The notes beneath the pieces are model-generated. The model saw only the letters and a program-made list of their open reading frames with translations, made no database searches and was not told the DNA's origin. Source: Cichorium intybus (lineage: Eukaryota; Streptophyta; Magnoliopsida; Asterales; Asteraceae). Taken from it: a DNA stretch of 64,000 bases. Shown piece after piece: positions 22,969 through 34,236 of the stretch. The stretch's first letter is position 1. Every line of letters begins with the position of its first letter. The stretch is taken from NCBI GenBank assembly GCA_023525715.1, contig JAKNSD010000072.1, positions 1,121,064 to 1,185,063 on the forward strand. The letters run 5' to 3'. The position numbers and the translations under genes were made by a program.

Positions 22969-23215
22969 GTACGAATTTGGGATTACTATGGCCGTCGAAA
23001 ACATGCTTTATTGAACGACCTAGATGAGATACTTGATGATGCCAACATACAAATGGATCAAGATGTGAGTTAGTCTATTAAAACACATTCATTCATTCAC
23101 CTTTTTTAAGTGGCAGCTTATTTTGATTTATGAACATGCTGAATATAGATCCTGGTTGAAGTCATTAATCACAATGGCAGCTGCACGGTTCTTGTTCAAG
23201 AAATTTTTTTAATTA
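22969..23215 (+). pseudogene. Two-exon fragment resembling a ubiquitin-specific protease (UBP5/8 type)
   Basis: An exon at 22969-23064 is bounded by TTAG and GTGAGT and encodes VRIWDYYGRRKHALLNDLDE followed by ILDDANIQMDQD. A second piece starts at 23149 after TATAG with ILVEVINHNGS and runs into stops after about 23215. The two join in phase. From memory this matches the segment of large plant deubiquitinases (USP4/15-like, with DUSP and ubiquitin-like domains) that reads VRIWDY...LLDDANIQMDQDILVEV. No other part of such a gene is present, so it is a fragment. Family identity is moderately sure. Confidence 0.55.
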
Positions 23216-23532
23216 AATTAGGTCATCAATTAATATTTTAATAAGGATTATCTTGCCTACTTGTATTTTAATACATAACTAGTTGAAACTTCGTGCTACG
23301 CACGTGCGGCTTGGGATGTCCTAAAATTTTTTTTATTCACGAAACGACTCAAGATCATCTAATTCGATATTTCTGTTTGCTAAACACCGATCCTGTACCT
23401 CAATGAGAATTTCAAAGTCTTGAATTTTGCAATTAGAAGATAACGAACCCTAGAAAGAAATATAATGGATATATATATAAGTTTGGTGCCAAAAACAAAC
23501 TATTAATTAATGAAAATGTATTACAGGCTTAC

Positions 23533-24190
23533 CAGTTCCCATTTGAAATAAATATTAGCTCCTTTGGAGATACGAATGTTGCTGTTTCTCCAATAATTGC
23601 AAACATCCCAAAAAATATATATACAAGTAAATACTTATTTTGTAATTTTTTCCCTTTGAAAGAGGAATAACGTACCTATGACCCATGTGGCAATGAAGTC
23701 AAATCGGTTTTGACCATCATTCCAATAGTTCTCAAATCCATATGTGTAAACTTTTAAAGCCATCTTGAGTACATATATCCACCCTGTACGGAAGAGAAGT
23801 CATCATTTTTTTTGGATTTCACAAAATAAACCTCTTTAACAAAAATAGATATTAAAAAAATACCAAAACGAAATTCACAATAAGTTGTTTACCAAAGACA
23901 AACTCGACCTTCTGCCATAACTTTTGACCAGAGTTGTTTTGTATATCAAGCTGTCAAAAAAAGAGGATCAGTAAAGTAATTTATTCAATACACAACATGA
24001 TAATATTGCCATGTCAGCAAAAGATCAAAGATTTAGGTCATACCGTTGTTTCAATAATAACAACAGCCACATTCAACAGGAGGACAAAAGAAATCACATA
24101 TCCCAAATTTGAACTTTTTAGAAAGCTTTTTAGTGTTTCGGATAAAGAAGAATTATACAAGGGGAATTTTTTTAGCCAAGGAATCTAGTG
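23533..24190 (-). pseudogene. TPC1: Fragment of two-pore channel TPC1 (four exons)
   Basis: TPC1 is the vacuolar voltage- and calcium-gated cation channel. Minus-strand exons: about 24190-24044 (SNLGYVISFVLLLNVAVVII then ETT, start of the second channel domain), 23950-23893 (LDIQNNSGQKLWQKVEFVFG), 23783-23676 (GWIYVLKMALKVYTYGFENYW, then NRFDFIATWVI) and 23596-23533 (VIGETATFVSPKELIFISNG). They join in phase and match consecutive exons covering the first transmembrane segments of the second repeat. The acceptor of the last exon is AA instead of AG (23598-23597). The rest of the channel (EF hands, first repeat, pore) is absent. It is a captured, non-functional piece inside a Helitron-like element. 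Confidence 0.8.
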
Positions 24191-24327
24191 GTTTGGGAAA
24201 GAGGAAATAGGTCACTTTTAGTAGTCTGTTGCTACACCGTTTCTTCTACGATAATTGTCGGGTTTTTCCAAATCTCAATTTCATAATTTTGGAGAATCTG
24301 TGCAATTTAATGGAAGAAATGACTAAC

Positions 24328-24441
24328 CTCGAATCCAACAGACTGTTGTTCATAGTAGCTCTGGCCCCTGGTTACGAAGGCAGAAGAATAAGCCATTGGA
24401 GAGACGATGATGAAGTCGCCGGCCTCATCACCGGATTTCAT
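24328..24441 (-). pseudogene. Unidentified first-exon-like piece beside the TPC1 fragment
   Basis: From an ATG at 24441 there are 38 open codons beginning MKSGDEAGDFIIVSPMAYSS and ending VGFE at a splice donor (GAG then GTTAGT, 24328). Upstream is GC-richer sequence with CCTAGGGTTT, typical of a plant 5' UTR, and a possible acceptor TTTTACAG near 24673. The protein is not recognised and does not look like TPC1, so the Helitron-like element may carry parts of two genes. Confidence 0.45.
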
Positions 24442-25158
24442 CTTATAGAACAAACCCTAGGAGCGTAAGGATTGTTCGGTATCTGTGGATGAGGTCGGAT
24501 CTGAGAAATCGAGGCAGCGATCGGAATCACGCAGTTGCTTGCTTCAACTTTCGTGCGAGTCCAGGCGTTCCATCACCACCGGTGACGGCTCTGCTGTCAT
24601 TAGTTTCCTCCATCAACGATTATTGTTGCTTCCAACTGGTTTTCTGACTTCAAAATTCTTTGGAATCGTTCCTGTAAAAGAGAAATCGAAAGCCACGATG
24701 GTGTATTAGGGGTATCGGAAATGAGAGGTGTCGTGAATACAGAAGGGGCGGTGGAAGGAAAGCTGGAGGAACACGATTGGTAAAGAAAACGCACCCCGCT
24801 AAAAACTCTCAAACCCCCTACATAACTCTTGGGTTTGTTTTTGAATGTTCATAAAATGTTTAGGACCCCACAAATCACAACGATCATGACTGTGTTTTAA
24901 AAACTTGATCATTGGCGATTTTTAAACGATAAAAACGGCCGAGAAAAATGGATGAAATATCATATATTTTACATGTGTATTTTTGTTATAGATGATTTAA
25001 AAAGTAGCTTTCTGTTTTTCCTAATTTTTAGACTTTTTTATAATAGTGATTATTGAAAATTTCATTTCACATAATATATAGATATATGGCAAAAAAAAAA
25101 ATCAATTGCAAACTATATGATTATTCAAGTATAAGGACTCGAGAATTATAATTTTTAA

Positions 25159-25332
25159 GGGTGCTACTAAAGATACACCCTAGATAAACCTTTAATAAAA
25201 GTCAAAGTATTTTCAACCAATCATATCTGATTTTTCCAGAAAACAATGCAATATCAACAAATAGAAAACCATTGACTTTGAATAGGGTTGTATTTTTAGT
25301 GAAATAGGGGTGTATTTTTGGCAATTCCCATT
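25159..25332. mobile_element. Small MITE-like element
   Basis: The left end GCTACTAAAGATACACCCTA is an imperfect inverted copy of the right end (reverse complement TTGCCAAAAATACACCCCTA). It is about 170 bp with no ORF. The target duplication is not clear. Confidence 0.45.
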
Positions 25333-25474
25333 TTTAAACCCTCTCTCAATTTTTACTTTTTGTTTGTTATTTTAATTACTTTATAGTTATAATTATTATT
25401 ATTTAAAATTTTAAAAGGTCAATTCACCTCCGCAACCCATTTTAAAAGACTTGATTCCGAATAGTTTTTTGAAC

Positions 25475-28448
25475 GGCAGTCCAGCAGACGAGCTGCCTCT
25501 AAAAGAAGGGGTATTAAAATGACATCGATATCAACGCAGATAAGGCCATCTGAGCATCGAAAAAGAAAAGTGTTAGCACTATTGTTCCTGTTCAAGTGTT
25601 CATCTACAACTTTCTTCGATAATCATGTAAAACATTTCTCCTTGTTCCCAAATTTACTTGATTGTGACTGATTTCGGCAATCTGATTTCGCGACTTAGGG
25701 TACGGGTACGTAGGGTTGACTGATTTCTTTTTTTTTTTTTTTTTTCAAATATGCTCGATTAGATTTCCTTCTTACATAATATACCTCTGTCATGTGTGAT
25801 TTCATTATATTTTGAAGCCCCAATTTGGACCTGTTTTACATTTGTTGAGCTAAGGGTTAAATTAGGACTCATTGTGAGAAAATTTGTACTTTGGCTGTTG
25901 CAACCATGTTTTATTTATTCGGACCATTGACTGTTGCAATATCCCAACATCTTGAATATCACACAGCTAGGTCAATTTAGTGATTTGACCTTTTCCATCT
26001 TCAAGTTAGCAGGAGGATACTTCAGAACATATTTTTTTTGGGTTTATTTATATAGAGGAAGCCGTGTCTAGCATGTTTTTTCATGATTAGTTGCAGATGT
26101 TAAGAACAATTGGGTGAGCAGTTCTTGAGAAAATTTAACTTTGAATTTGCAGGTTTAAAAATTGAACCAATGCCAGAATGTTTCTTGAACATGGCTTTTC
26201 ATTCATCCCTATTTGGGGTATGTTTTTTCTTAATAATCTTAATATGATGGTAAAACAGTTATATTTGTAGTGAACTTACATATATTTTTTTTCAAATGTA
26301 TGCAACCAAAATGGTTTTTTTTTTAATTATCTATGTAGCCATTTTTCATAGTGATACCAGTTTATGCTACAGTTTGCTAAATTGGTTGCATAAATTTGTA
26401 ATAACTTGAAACATGGCTTTATAAATTCCTAAAAATGTGTAAATTTTGTTTAAGCACTCATGACATGGATCTAGATATGATATGATTATGTTTCCAAATG
26501 CAAGATATTCTAGTTTATGCTCTGAGATTGATATTTATTACTGTCAATTTTTATTTACAAACCTGCTCTTTTTGTAAGCATTTTTGTTTAATCTAACACT
26601 ATAAGTTTATTGAATCAATGATGCAAGATTATTGGTTTTGGTACATGAAAATTGACATACAAACTCTTGTAGAATGTTTCTCTTATTGATTAGGGATGTC
26701 TAGTTAAGTTATACTAAAAGTATGTTTGTGATATACTGATATTAGATTTGAAGAAAGTATAATGAAATTTTCAAATGTTCTTTTGGTACATGGAGACGAA
26801 AAGACAAGCTAGAGGTATGATTGGTATATATAGAATACTCTAATTTCTAGTTTTCATGTATGTGTGAATACCAAATTTCTCATTTATGTAATTATGCAAA
26901 TTTCTCATTGATGGGGTTGTATTTAGATGGACATAAATTTCAGTTTTCTTTTGTACCCTTTATCCAATTCCGTCACCTTATAAATAAATACAAATACAAA
27001 CATGTATTACTACTCTTAATTACTTCAATCTTTTTATGTTCTTATATCAAAGTGGCTCTTCCAAAAATCTGCGACATGAATAACCTTTTATCTGTTAAAA
27101 GGGTAGGAGACAAAGACAAACTGTTAATGTATTTTCGAGTGGTCATCATTAAATTTTGAAGGGTGTTGAAGTTTATGATCAGGTAAAGCTTCCAATATCT
27201 CATTGAAATATCTGAAAATAGAGTGTCACTGTGTGTGATTATATCTAAAACTTATTCTTTCTTGTTGTAGGTTGAAACTATATATCCATCTTACAAGACA
27301 ATGAAGTATGGTTATTAGAACTACAACCTAAAACAAATGAGGCCAGGTGTGCTGAAAAACTATCAACCCGTTTTTGCTCATTTCGCTTACTTGTTAATTA
27401 ACACTTCACCTGAAAATAAACAACACATTTGACTAGAGAAAGAGCACCCTGTTCCAAAAAGACCAAGCAATCAATGTGAAATTAAGTGGTATAAAGTTGG
27501 AGGATTAGAAAGTTGAGGGTTTCTAACAAGAGATGTACATGTATGGGTTTGTTTTACCTTTGTGTGGTTAATTTGTAAGTCTATTTCTTTTGAAATACAT
27601 AGAACAGTACATAGGCTGATCTTGGTCAACAATTTTTGTTTTCAGATTTGGTATTTCACTTGTTTTGTTTTCTATAATTTATTTGGAAATTTGAAAATTT
27701 CATCACTAATGATGCTAAAATAATACAAAACTGTCCGTCACTAGCAATATTTACCTATATGGTTTATTGTTAAATTGAAAAGAAAGTTGATTCTTTTTCT
27801 ATTTTCCTTGTTCATCAATTGGAAATCAAGTCAAACAATCTTTCTTATTAAATTGTAATCTATAATTTATTGAGATGAGAAACGGCTCAATCCCAACAGA
27901 TCCATTCCTTAGGAGTGCAAACTCCAGCCCATCCAATAAATTTTTAATCCATTAAAGTTATACATCTTTACTGGTATTTCTGTTTAGACGATATTAAAGT
28001 TAACACATCATTGAAATTAAAAATATTGACATTATTGCTAAGTATATAATCGTAAGGAACATTGTACTCATGGTTTATGCGGATCAACATATAGAAGGAA
28101 GTGGGATTTTGAGATTTTTAGAGATTTTGAAATCTTATATTTCAATTCAGCAAATTAGTTGTACAGTACCATCAGTTACAATGAACGAGAGCCATCATGC
28201 AATGAATTAGTCCAATGATGAATTATGAAAGTTGGTAGCTTTAAGTGATAAAGTGAGAGAAGAGTTTTGCGACATTTAGTATAAAGGGTAAATATCAAAT
28301 TTATATAATGTTTGGGCTTTTACATATCCGTTGTACTTCTCTTATAATTGAACAATACAAATATCTCCATACAATTAGATCGCAGGAGAGGAGAAAGTGA
28401 GAAGAGAGTTTATTATTGAGCAAGAGGAGGAATGAGTGATACGTACCA
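25475..28448. other. 3' flank of NLR copy B (other half of the segmental duplication)
   Basis: This matches 16598-18281 in blocks and holds extra pieces. Three blocks look like exons: 25475-25541 (Arg-rich, as at 16600), 26156-26220 (between TTTGCAG and GTATGT; LKIEPMPECFLNMAFHSSLF) and the pair ending at 27181 (donor GTAAAG) and starting at 27271 (acceptor TTGTAG; VETIYPSYKTMKYGY then a stop). The gene is not recognised and is evidently broken. The last ~150 bases would be the NLR 3' UTR. Confidence 0.5.
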
Positions 28449-31400
28449 TCATATTTCTCTCCTATCGATGTAAACAGTTGCTTCCCGTGGTGCTCCCCGT
28501 CTAACTGTTTCTTCATTTAGCCCCTTGCAATCACTGAAAAGTAAAATAGATGACATGTTCGTTAACCACATAGGCAGTTCTTGTATTCCGAATCCATTTA
28601 TGTACAACTGAGTTAGTGAAGTGAGGTATTGTATTTCTTCTGGTATCGACTCCCAGTTATCCCAACCATACAAATTCAAGTGAAGGTGGTTCCTTAACTT
28701 CTCGATGCCTTGAAGACTTGGGAAGGAATCGAGCTCCTTCGAGAATGGACCAAGTTCCAACTTGTTTAAGAAGGCAAAACAGTTAAATAGTTCATGAGGC
28801 AAGGAAGTCAGCTTGTAGCAGTCAGTAATTTTTAAAGTCTTCAAAGAATGACACTGGTTGGGCAAATTGGTTATTCCTAAAAGACTGGGACAATTCTCGA
28901 TTACTAAATATTCGAGAGATGTGAGGCCTTGTATGCTCTTAATGGACACCAGGCCTGTGCACCTAACTATCATCAAGGAAACAAGAGGATGAGGATGGCA
29001 TTCATCTAAGACAATAATCTTTGGGCATGCTTTAATGTAAAAACTCTGGAGTACAGGCGATATCATTTTTGAGCTGTTGGATGTTCCATCTATCCACTTT
29101 TCCAGTCTTTTAATACCAAATAGCATGAGTGATCTCAACGATGGAGACAAAGGCTTTGTTGATCCAGTAACATCATCGCCATCACATAAGGAACTCCTTA
29201 AGAATTTCAAGTTGTCCATATTCTCCAACTCAAGATCACGAAGATGTGGTAGGTTCTCAAGCGTCGGAAGAGAGAGGCAGTTGCTACATCCAGATAAACT
29301 GATTGACACAAGCTTCTCAAGGGGTGTCCTTTTCCCATCAATATTAATTGCCATCTTCATTACCCATTCCGGATAACTGTCACCAGAAAAGTTGAAAATG
29401 TTCAAGCTTTTCAGATCTGCAGGGGGTTGCAAGCCTTCCAATACATCCTTGTCGTTTCTGTTGGCACCTTCATTGTCCTCACTCCAATAAAATTCAATCT
29501 CGTATAAATTCTTCTTTCGAGATAAATCTGCCTTGACAGCATCCTCTTTGCTACTAACATTTTCTAGATTGGTAATACAGAGCTTTCCACCAAGGTGTTT
29601 TAGACGGCTTAGCTCTTCAATTCCATGTCCCTTCTTTCTAAGCACACCGAAGGAAAAAGGTTTTAATGCTCTAAGAGAAGTCAATTTGCCCACGATATTG
29701 GCAGGAATGCTTTCCTCAGACTTGCAGTATCGTAGGCTTATCAAATTTCTCATGGATTTTGGAAACTTCTCGAGATCGTAGCAACCTTCCAACTTCAGAG
29801 TTTGCAAGTGGTATAATTTACCAATAGATTCTGGAAGAGCACGAATATCATTATATGACAAATCAAGATACCTGAGATGCACCAACTCTCCAATTGAATC
29901 ATCCAACTTATTTATACTACATCTTTTGAGTTTTAGGATTCGCATGCACCTGAATCGTTGAAGTGAAAGTTTCTGCCCATGGAATCCTTCGAGGAACAAT
30001 GTACGCAAAGTTCTAGCCGTTGTATCCCTGTCAATGAACATAGAAACCTTCGCATCCAATTCACCCTCCTCGTTCTCTTCTTGGAAAAACGCAAGATGTT
30101 TAACCCAAGGTGTATAGTCAACGTCATTATTCGTTGTATCCACCACACATAAGCTTTCATGTTTCGAAAGTGACACCGAAAGATCATGCACCAGATCATG
30201 CATGCCACAACTACTGATGTGACCATACTCATTCCTTTCGACATCTTGGAACAACGAATTGCTAACCAAAATTTCAAAAATATCGTCTCCAACATCCTCC
30301 ATCTCCTTGTTATTTTCCTCATCTGCTTGAATCAACCCTAAGGCCATCCACAGTCGTATCAGTTCTTTCCTTTTCATGCGCGTATCTTTCTTGAATATGG
30401 AACAATATGCAAAGCATTGCTTCAGAATAGAATTGGGCAGATTGTCAAAGCTTAGTTCCAAGCTCTTTTGAACTCTATCTGTTTCTTTTTCAAGATCCCA
30501 AACCTTGCTGTTTTTTATAGACAACCACCTCTCTTTGTCATTGTAATTTGCCAACATACTGCCTGTTACATTTAATAGCAATGGTAAACCACCACATTTT
30601 TTTACAATCTCACGGCCTATCTCCTCCATTTCTGCAGATGGTGATGTTTCTGCCACAAATGCTCTTTCTCTAAAGATGTCCCAACAACGATCATCGGAAA
30701 GACCCTCTAAAGGACACGAATCCATGTGCATATCACGAGTTCCAATATCAAGTTTCCGTGTGGTGACAAGAATGCCACTTCCATTCTGTGAGTTTACATT
30801 GAGCATACAACTCCCAAACTCTTCCCAATATGGCCCCTCTTCCACCCAAACGTCATCCAAGACCAGCAAATATCTTTTTGTTGCCAACTCCTTTTCAATA
30901 CTTTTTATTAAATTGACCCTTAAGTCCGAGGTAGCTTTCTTTCCGGCAAGAGATTCATATATCTTTGCAATAAGTGTGTTGATGTCAACCTTTACCGACA
31001 CACATAACCATGCTTTAACATCAAAATGTTGCTCGATCTTTTCATCATTGTAGACCGACTTAGCCAAAGCGGTCTTCCCAATCCCGCCCATTCCCACAAT
31101 AGGAACAATCTTAAGTTTTTCTTCCTTTCTTGATTGGGTTAGAAGCTCTATGATACGTGCTTCATCTTTCTCCCTCCCAACAATTTTGAATTTTTCTGGA
31201 TGTGGAACAGTCTCCCTCCAATCGACACAATCTGGAACAGGGCCTGCAGGGTGTTCATTTTGTAGTCCTAAACTGTTTGCTTCTATATTGATCTTAAGCA
31301 ACGCTTCATTGATGTTTTTGATTTTATGACCAATTTTCCAGCGAAATGAAAGCTTTTTCAAGCTTGGAAGTGATGGTACCTTTCTTTCCATCCGATCTCG

Positions 31401-31679
31401 TTTCTTTATCTCACGCCTCAGCATTTCGTAATGAACCTCATCCAACACATCATCAGCTTCACCCACTACATCTTTTAGCTGCTTCAACCACACCATGACA
31501 GCCTCTGTTCCCTTTTGTCTCTCTGCATCACGCAACTTGGCACGAATCAGGTCCAAAGTTTTGTGAAGACTGGTCAGCTTTTCTTCGTAACCCCAGGCAA
31601 TGGCAAGTTCGCCAGCAGCAATAGACAACACCTTTTTCAGTATCCCCTCGGCAGCAATAGTGACTAAAGCTTCGGCCAT
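28449..31679 (-). CDS. CC-NB-ARC-LRR disease resistance protein (copy B)
   Basis: Intronless frame of 1076 residues starting MAEALVTIAAEGILKK. The frame stays open 59 codons further upstream, but that stretch lacks an in-frame ATG and is Ser/Phe-rich, so it is taken as 5' UTR. It is a putative intracellular immune receptor, paralogous to copy A along its whole length. The Rx-type coiled-coil has VGEADDVLDE. NB-ARC motifs are P-loop GMGGIGKTA, kinase-2 LLVLDDVW, RNBS-B GSGILVTTRK, GLPL, RNBS-D CFAYCSIFKKD and MHDLVHDL. The leucine-rich repeat region ends with PMWLTNMSSI. Copy B keeps the canonical RNBS-D Cys. Differences from A cluster in the early LRRs (around the region with KLDDSIGELVHLRYLDLSYN). 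The two copies share about 100 bp upstream and 1.7-2.9 kb downstream, so they arose by tandem duplication. Confidence 0.92.
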   Translation of the reverse strand: MAEALVTIAAEGILKKVLSIAAGELAIAWGYEEKLTSLHKTLDLIRAKLRDAERQKGTEAVMVWLKQLKDVVGEADDVLDEVHYEMLRREIKKRDRMERKVPSLPSLKKLSFRWKIGHKIKNINEALLKINIEANSLGLQNEHPAGPVPDCVDWRETVPHPEKFKIVGREKDEARIIELLTQSRKEEKLKIVPIVGMGGIGKTALAKSVYNDEKIEQHFDVKAWLCVSVKVDINTLIAKIYESLAGKKATSDLRVNLIKSIEKELATKRYLLVLDDVWVEEGPYWEEFGSCMLNVNSQNGSGILVTTRKLDIGTRDMHMDSCPLEGLSDDRCWDIFRERAFVAETSPSAEMEEIGREIVKKCGGLPLLLNVTGSMLANYNDKERWLSIKNSKVWDLEKETDRVQKSLELSFDNLPNSILKQCFAYCSIFKKDTRMKRKELIRLWMALGLIQADEENNKEMEDVGDDIFEILVSNSLFQDVERNEYGHISSCGMHDLVHDLSVSLSKHESLCVVDTTNNDVDYTPWVKHLAFFQEENEEGELDAKVSMFIDRDTTARTLRTLFLEGFHGQKLSLQRFRCMRILKLKRCSINKLDDSIGELVHLRYLDLSYNDIRALPESIGKLYHLQTLKLEGCYDLEKFPKSMRNLISLRYCKSEESIPANIVGKLTSLRALKPFSFGVLRKKGHGIEELSRLKHLGGKLCITNLENVSSKEDAVKADLSRKKNLYEIEFYWSEDNEGANRNDKDVLEGLQPPADLKSLNIFNFSGDSYPEWVMKMAINIDGKRTPLEKLVSISLSGCSNCLSLPTLENLPHLRDLELENMDNLKFLRSSLCDGDDVTGSTKPLSPSLRSLMLFGIKRLEKWIDGTSNSSKMISPVLQSFYIKACPKIIVLDECHPHPLVSLMIVRCTGLVSIKSIQGLTSLEYLVIENCPSLLGITNLPNQCHSLKTLKITDCYKLTSLPHELFNCFAFLNKLELGPFSKELDSFPSLQGIEKLRNHLHLNLYGWDNWESIPEEIQYLTSLTQLYINGFGIQELPMWLTNMSSILLFSDCKGLNEETVRRGAPREATVYIDRREI

Positions 31680-33471
31680 TTTCACTGTTGAGAAGATAGA
31701 GGAATAGTGGATGAATATGGAAGAGAAAGAGAGAGAGGAGTAAAGAGTCTGTGAGATGGTTGAACTAACAAAGAGAGACGTAATGAATGAAAAGAAGCTA
31801 GTGGCCTGTGTGGTAAATGCATACAGATGTGCAATAATTAAGAGTGATAGAAGCAACTAGGAAATTACTCTGTCGGCATGTGTAGAAAATGGTATGGTAT
31901 CCAATAATTGAGTTATATCAACATTACATACTTTGTAAATCGTATTTTTACTATCTATTTGTTTCTTATTTATATATTAATATTTTTCTATTTTAATAAT
32001 TTAAATATGATGTTTTATATAATTTAGACTTCATCTTTGTGACTGGTTTTTTATTCACCTTTGGATGTACTTTTATTGTAATATGACATGTATCAAATGC
32101 AATGTATTTTAGCTTTAAATCCTATTTTTCTTATATGGTTGGAATGGAATTATTAAATCTTCTAACATATATGTTGAGAATATAATAACCGTCCAACAGT
32201 TTCACACAAATTTAATATATAAAATGTTTTCGGACGTTAAATTAATTATACGGTTGCATTCGTTTTGATACAAGCTTTCTCCAACCTAAACACAACTGTA
32301 AAGAATAATACAATTCATCTGTATCAATATAATGCTTTCAACGATAAAGACGGTTTAAAACAAGCTTTATATAGAAACATACGAGTCAAAATGAATTGTG
32401 TTAGATGTGTATATATTTTTTTTCACAATTTAATGCTTTTTTTTATAAATATAAGGTTGAATAGAAAAGTTATACGATTTAAATAATAACATAACACAAT
32501 ATCCCTTATTATTTGGCCAAACCGTTATTGTTATCTCTTTTAGTTATACATAATTAAATATGTCAAAATCGGTCTAGATGGCCGATTAATCGATTATTAA
32601 TCGTTTGACGGTCTCCATCAACATACGTATCATGTTAGACGGTCGTATTAGACAGGCTGGTCAAAATCGGTATCGGGCTAGGCAGTCAAAATAGTCAAAA
32701 CGTTAAATAGTCAAAATTATCAATAAAGACCATGCCTCTTGCTTGTACGAAACATTAAATAATTACAATAACCATACTCTTCAGCAGTTGACGAAATCCT
32801 CAAAGTACATAACATTTGTGCTAAAGTGTTCGGAAAAACTAGTTGTTAGCTTTAAATATATAAAATTACATAAAAATCAAATATTAAAAGCTTTGAAAGG
32901 CTAAAGCTACTTCAAATGGTTGTTAGATTAAGAGTGTTTGGTTTAAAATCAATTGGTAATTTTTGTTGGTATCATCTTCCATCTCGTATTTTTTGGGTTT
33001 GTCTTAAACCCCTATGCTTTAAAAATCAAATTATAATTCCTCTTGGACCTTCTATTTGGGTTTCGTTTGACACCCTTTTATTCCAATCTCTAGGTTGGGA
33101 TCTTGTTTCCTTGATTCTTCTCTTATTAGTGGTCATATATGATATTATTGGTTATGTTCTATATTCAAATTGTTAAACATTATCTCAAGCTTTTTTCTAC
33201 ATAATATTTTGCAGTGTTAATCTCCATACTTTCACTTGTTGTCTCTAATTTTTGTCTTTTAGAATATAATTTTTTTGCTATCATGATTGGCGGTGATACT
33301 ACTAAATATTGAAGGAAACAAAACTATGCTATGTTTTTTGAACCCCTTGTTTTGTTTTACAGCCCAACATACTAACAACTATTTGTTGGTGTTTTTAATA
33401 TCAACAATCTATTTAGTATAGTTGGGATTAACTCGAGACAAGTCGAGTTCAATGTTAGATACAAAACGAGT
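31680..33471. other. NLR B promoter side and AT-rich intergenic DNA
   Basis: The first ~120 bases resemble the region upstream of copy A (GA-rich on this strand). No gene is supported. Around 32560-32720 is a block with repeated GTCAAAAT/GGTC motifs that may be a decayed small transposon. Confidence 0.4.
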
Positions 33472-34236
33472 TTGGAGGTGTGGGGTGCACCCTTGAATAA
33501 CCCAAAATGAACTTGTGAATACATGGGTTTGGGACAGTCATGTCTATCACAAGATACATAACTTTCCCTTCAAAAATCAATCACTTTTAACCACCTGTTC
33601 TTTATATAAACATCTTGATTGTTGTATAAGCGTACAAATTATTTGGTATTTTTACTATGTGCAATTGTTGTCTCAAGTGTTGTTTTGAAGCTTTCGTTCC
33701 CCATCAATGGTGGAATTCAAATTAAGACTCCATTATATGAGTTGAATACTTGAATCAACCTTGATTCGAGTGTTTATAACTCATTTCAAGTCAAACAATC
33801 AATTTTTGATGATTAATCACAACTTGTTGATCCAATGGGGTTATACTCTAGCATTGATAACTTGTACTCAAGCTTAGTAGGGAGATTTTGGAGGTGTGGG
33901 GTGCACCCTTGAATAAGTCAAAATGAACTTGTGAATACAGGGGTTTGGGGACAGTCACGTCTATCACAACATACATAACTTTCCCTTCAAATATCAATCA
34001 CTTTTAACCACCTGTTCTTTATATAAACATCTTGATTGTTGTATAAGCGTACAAATTATTTGGTATTGTTACTCTGTGCAATTGTTGTCTCAAATGTTGT
34101 TTTGAAGCTTTCGTTCCCCATCAATGGTGGAATTCAAATTAAGGCTCCATTTTTTATGATTAATCACAACTTGTTGATCCAATGGGGTTATAATATAGCA
34201 TTGATAACTTATACTCAAGCTTAGTAATGAGATTTT
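33472..34236. repeat. Direct tandem duplication, period ~416 bp
   Basis: Two copies start with TTGGAGGTGTGGGGTGCACC (33473 and 33889) and run through CAAATTAAGNCTCCATT and CTCAAGCTTAGTA. The second copy lacks about 70 bp near 34150 and ends about 34236. The sequence is noncoding. The origin is unknown; there are no LTR-type ends. Confidence 0.85.

Larger units (their letters stand above)
23279..25082 (-). mobile_element. Helitron-like element carrying host gene fragments
   Basis: The minus strand ends with a hairpin (stem CGTGC/GCACG, loop GTA), nine or ten bases, then CTAG (23282-23279) followed by T, as in Helitron 3' ends. A possible 5' end is TCTATATATTATG on the minus strand at 25082, preceded by A; this end is tentative. 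Inside, in the same orientation, are TPC1 exons and an unrelated first-exon-like piece. No RepHel gene is present, so it would be non-autonomous. Confidence 0.5.

Noticed and set aside
31680..31856. 59-codon upstream extension of NLR copy B
   Set aside because: It starts at TTG, has no ATG in frame, is Ser/Phe-rich and is not matched upstream of copy A. Treated as 5' UTR.
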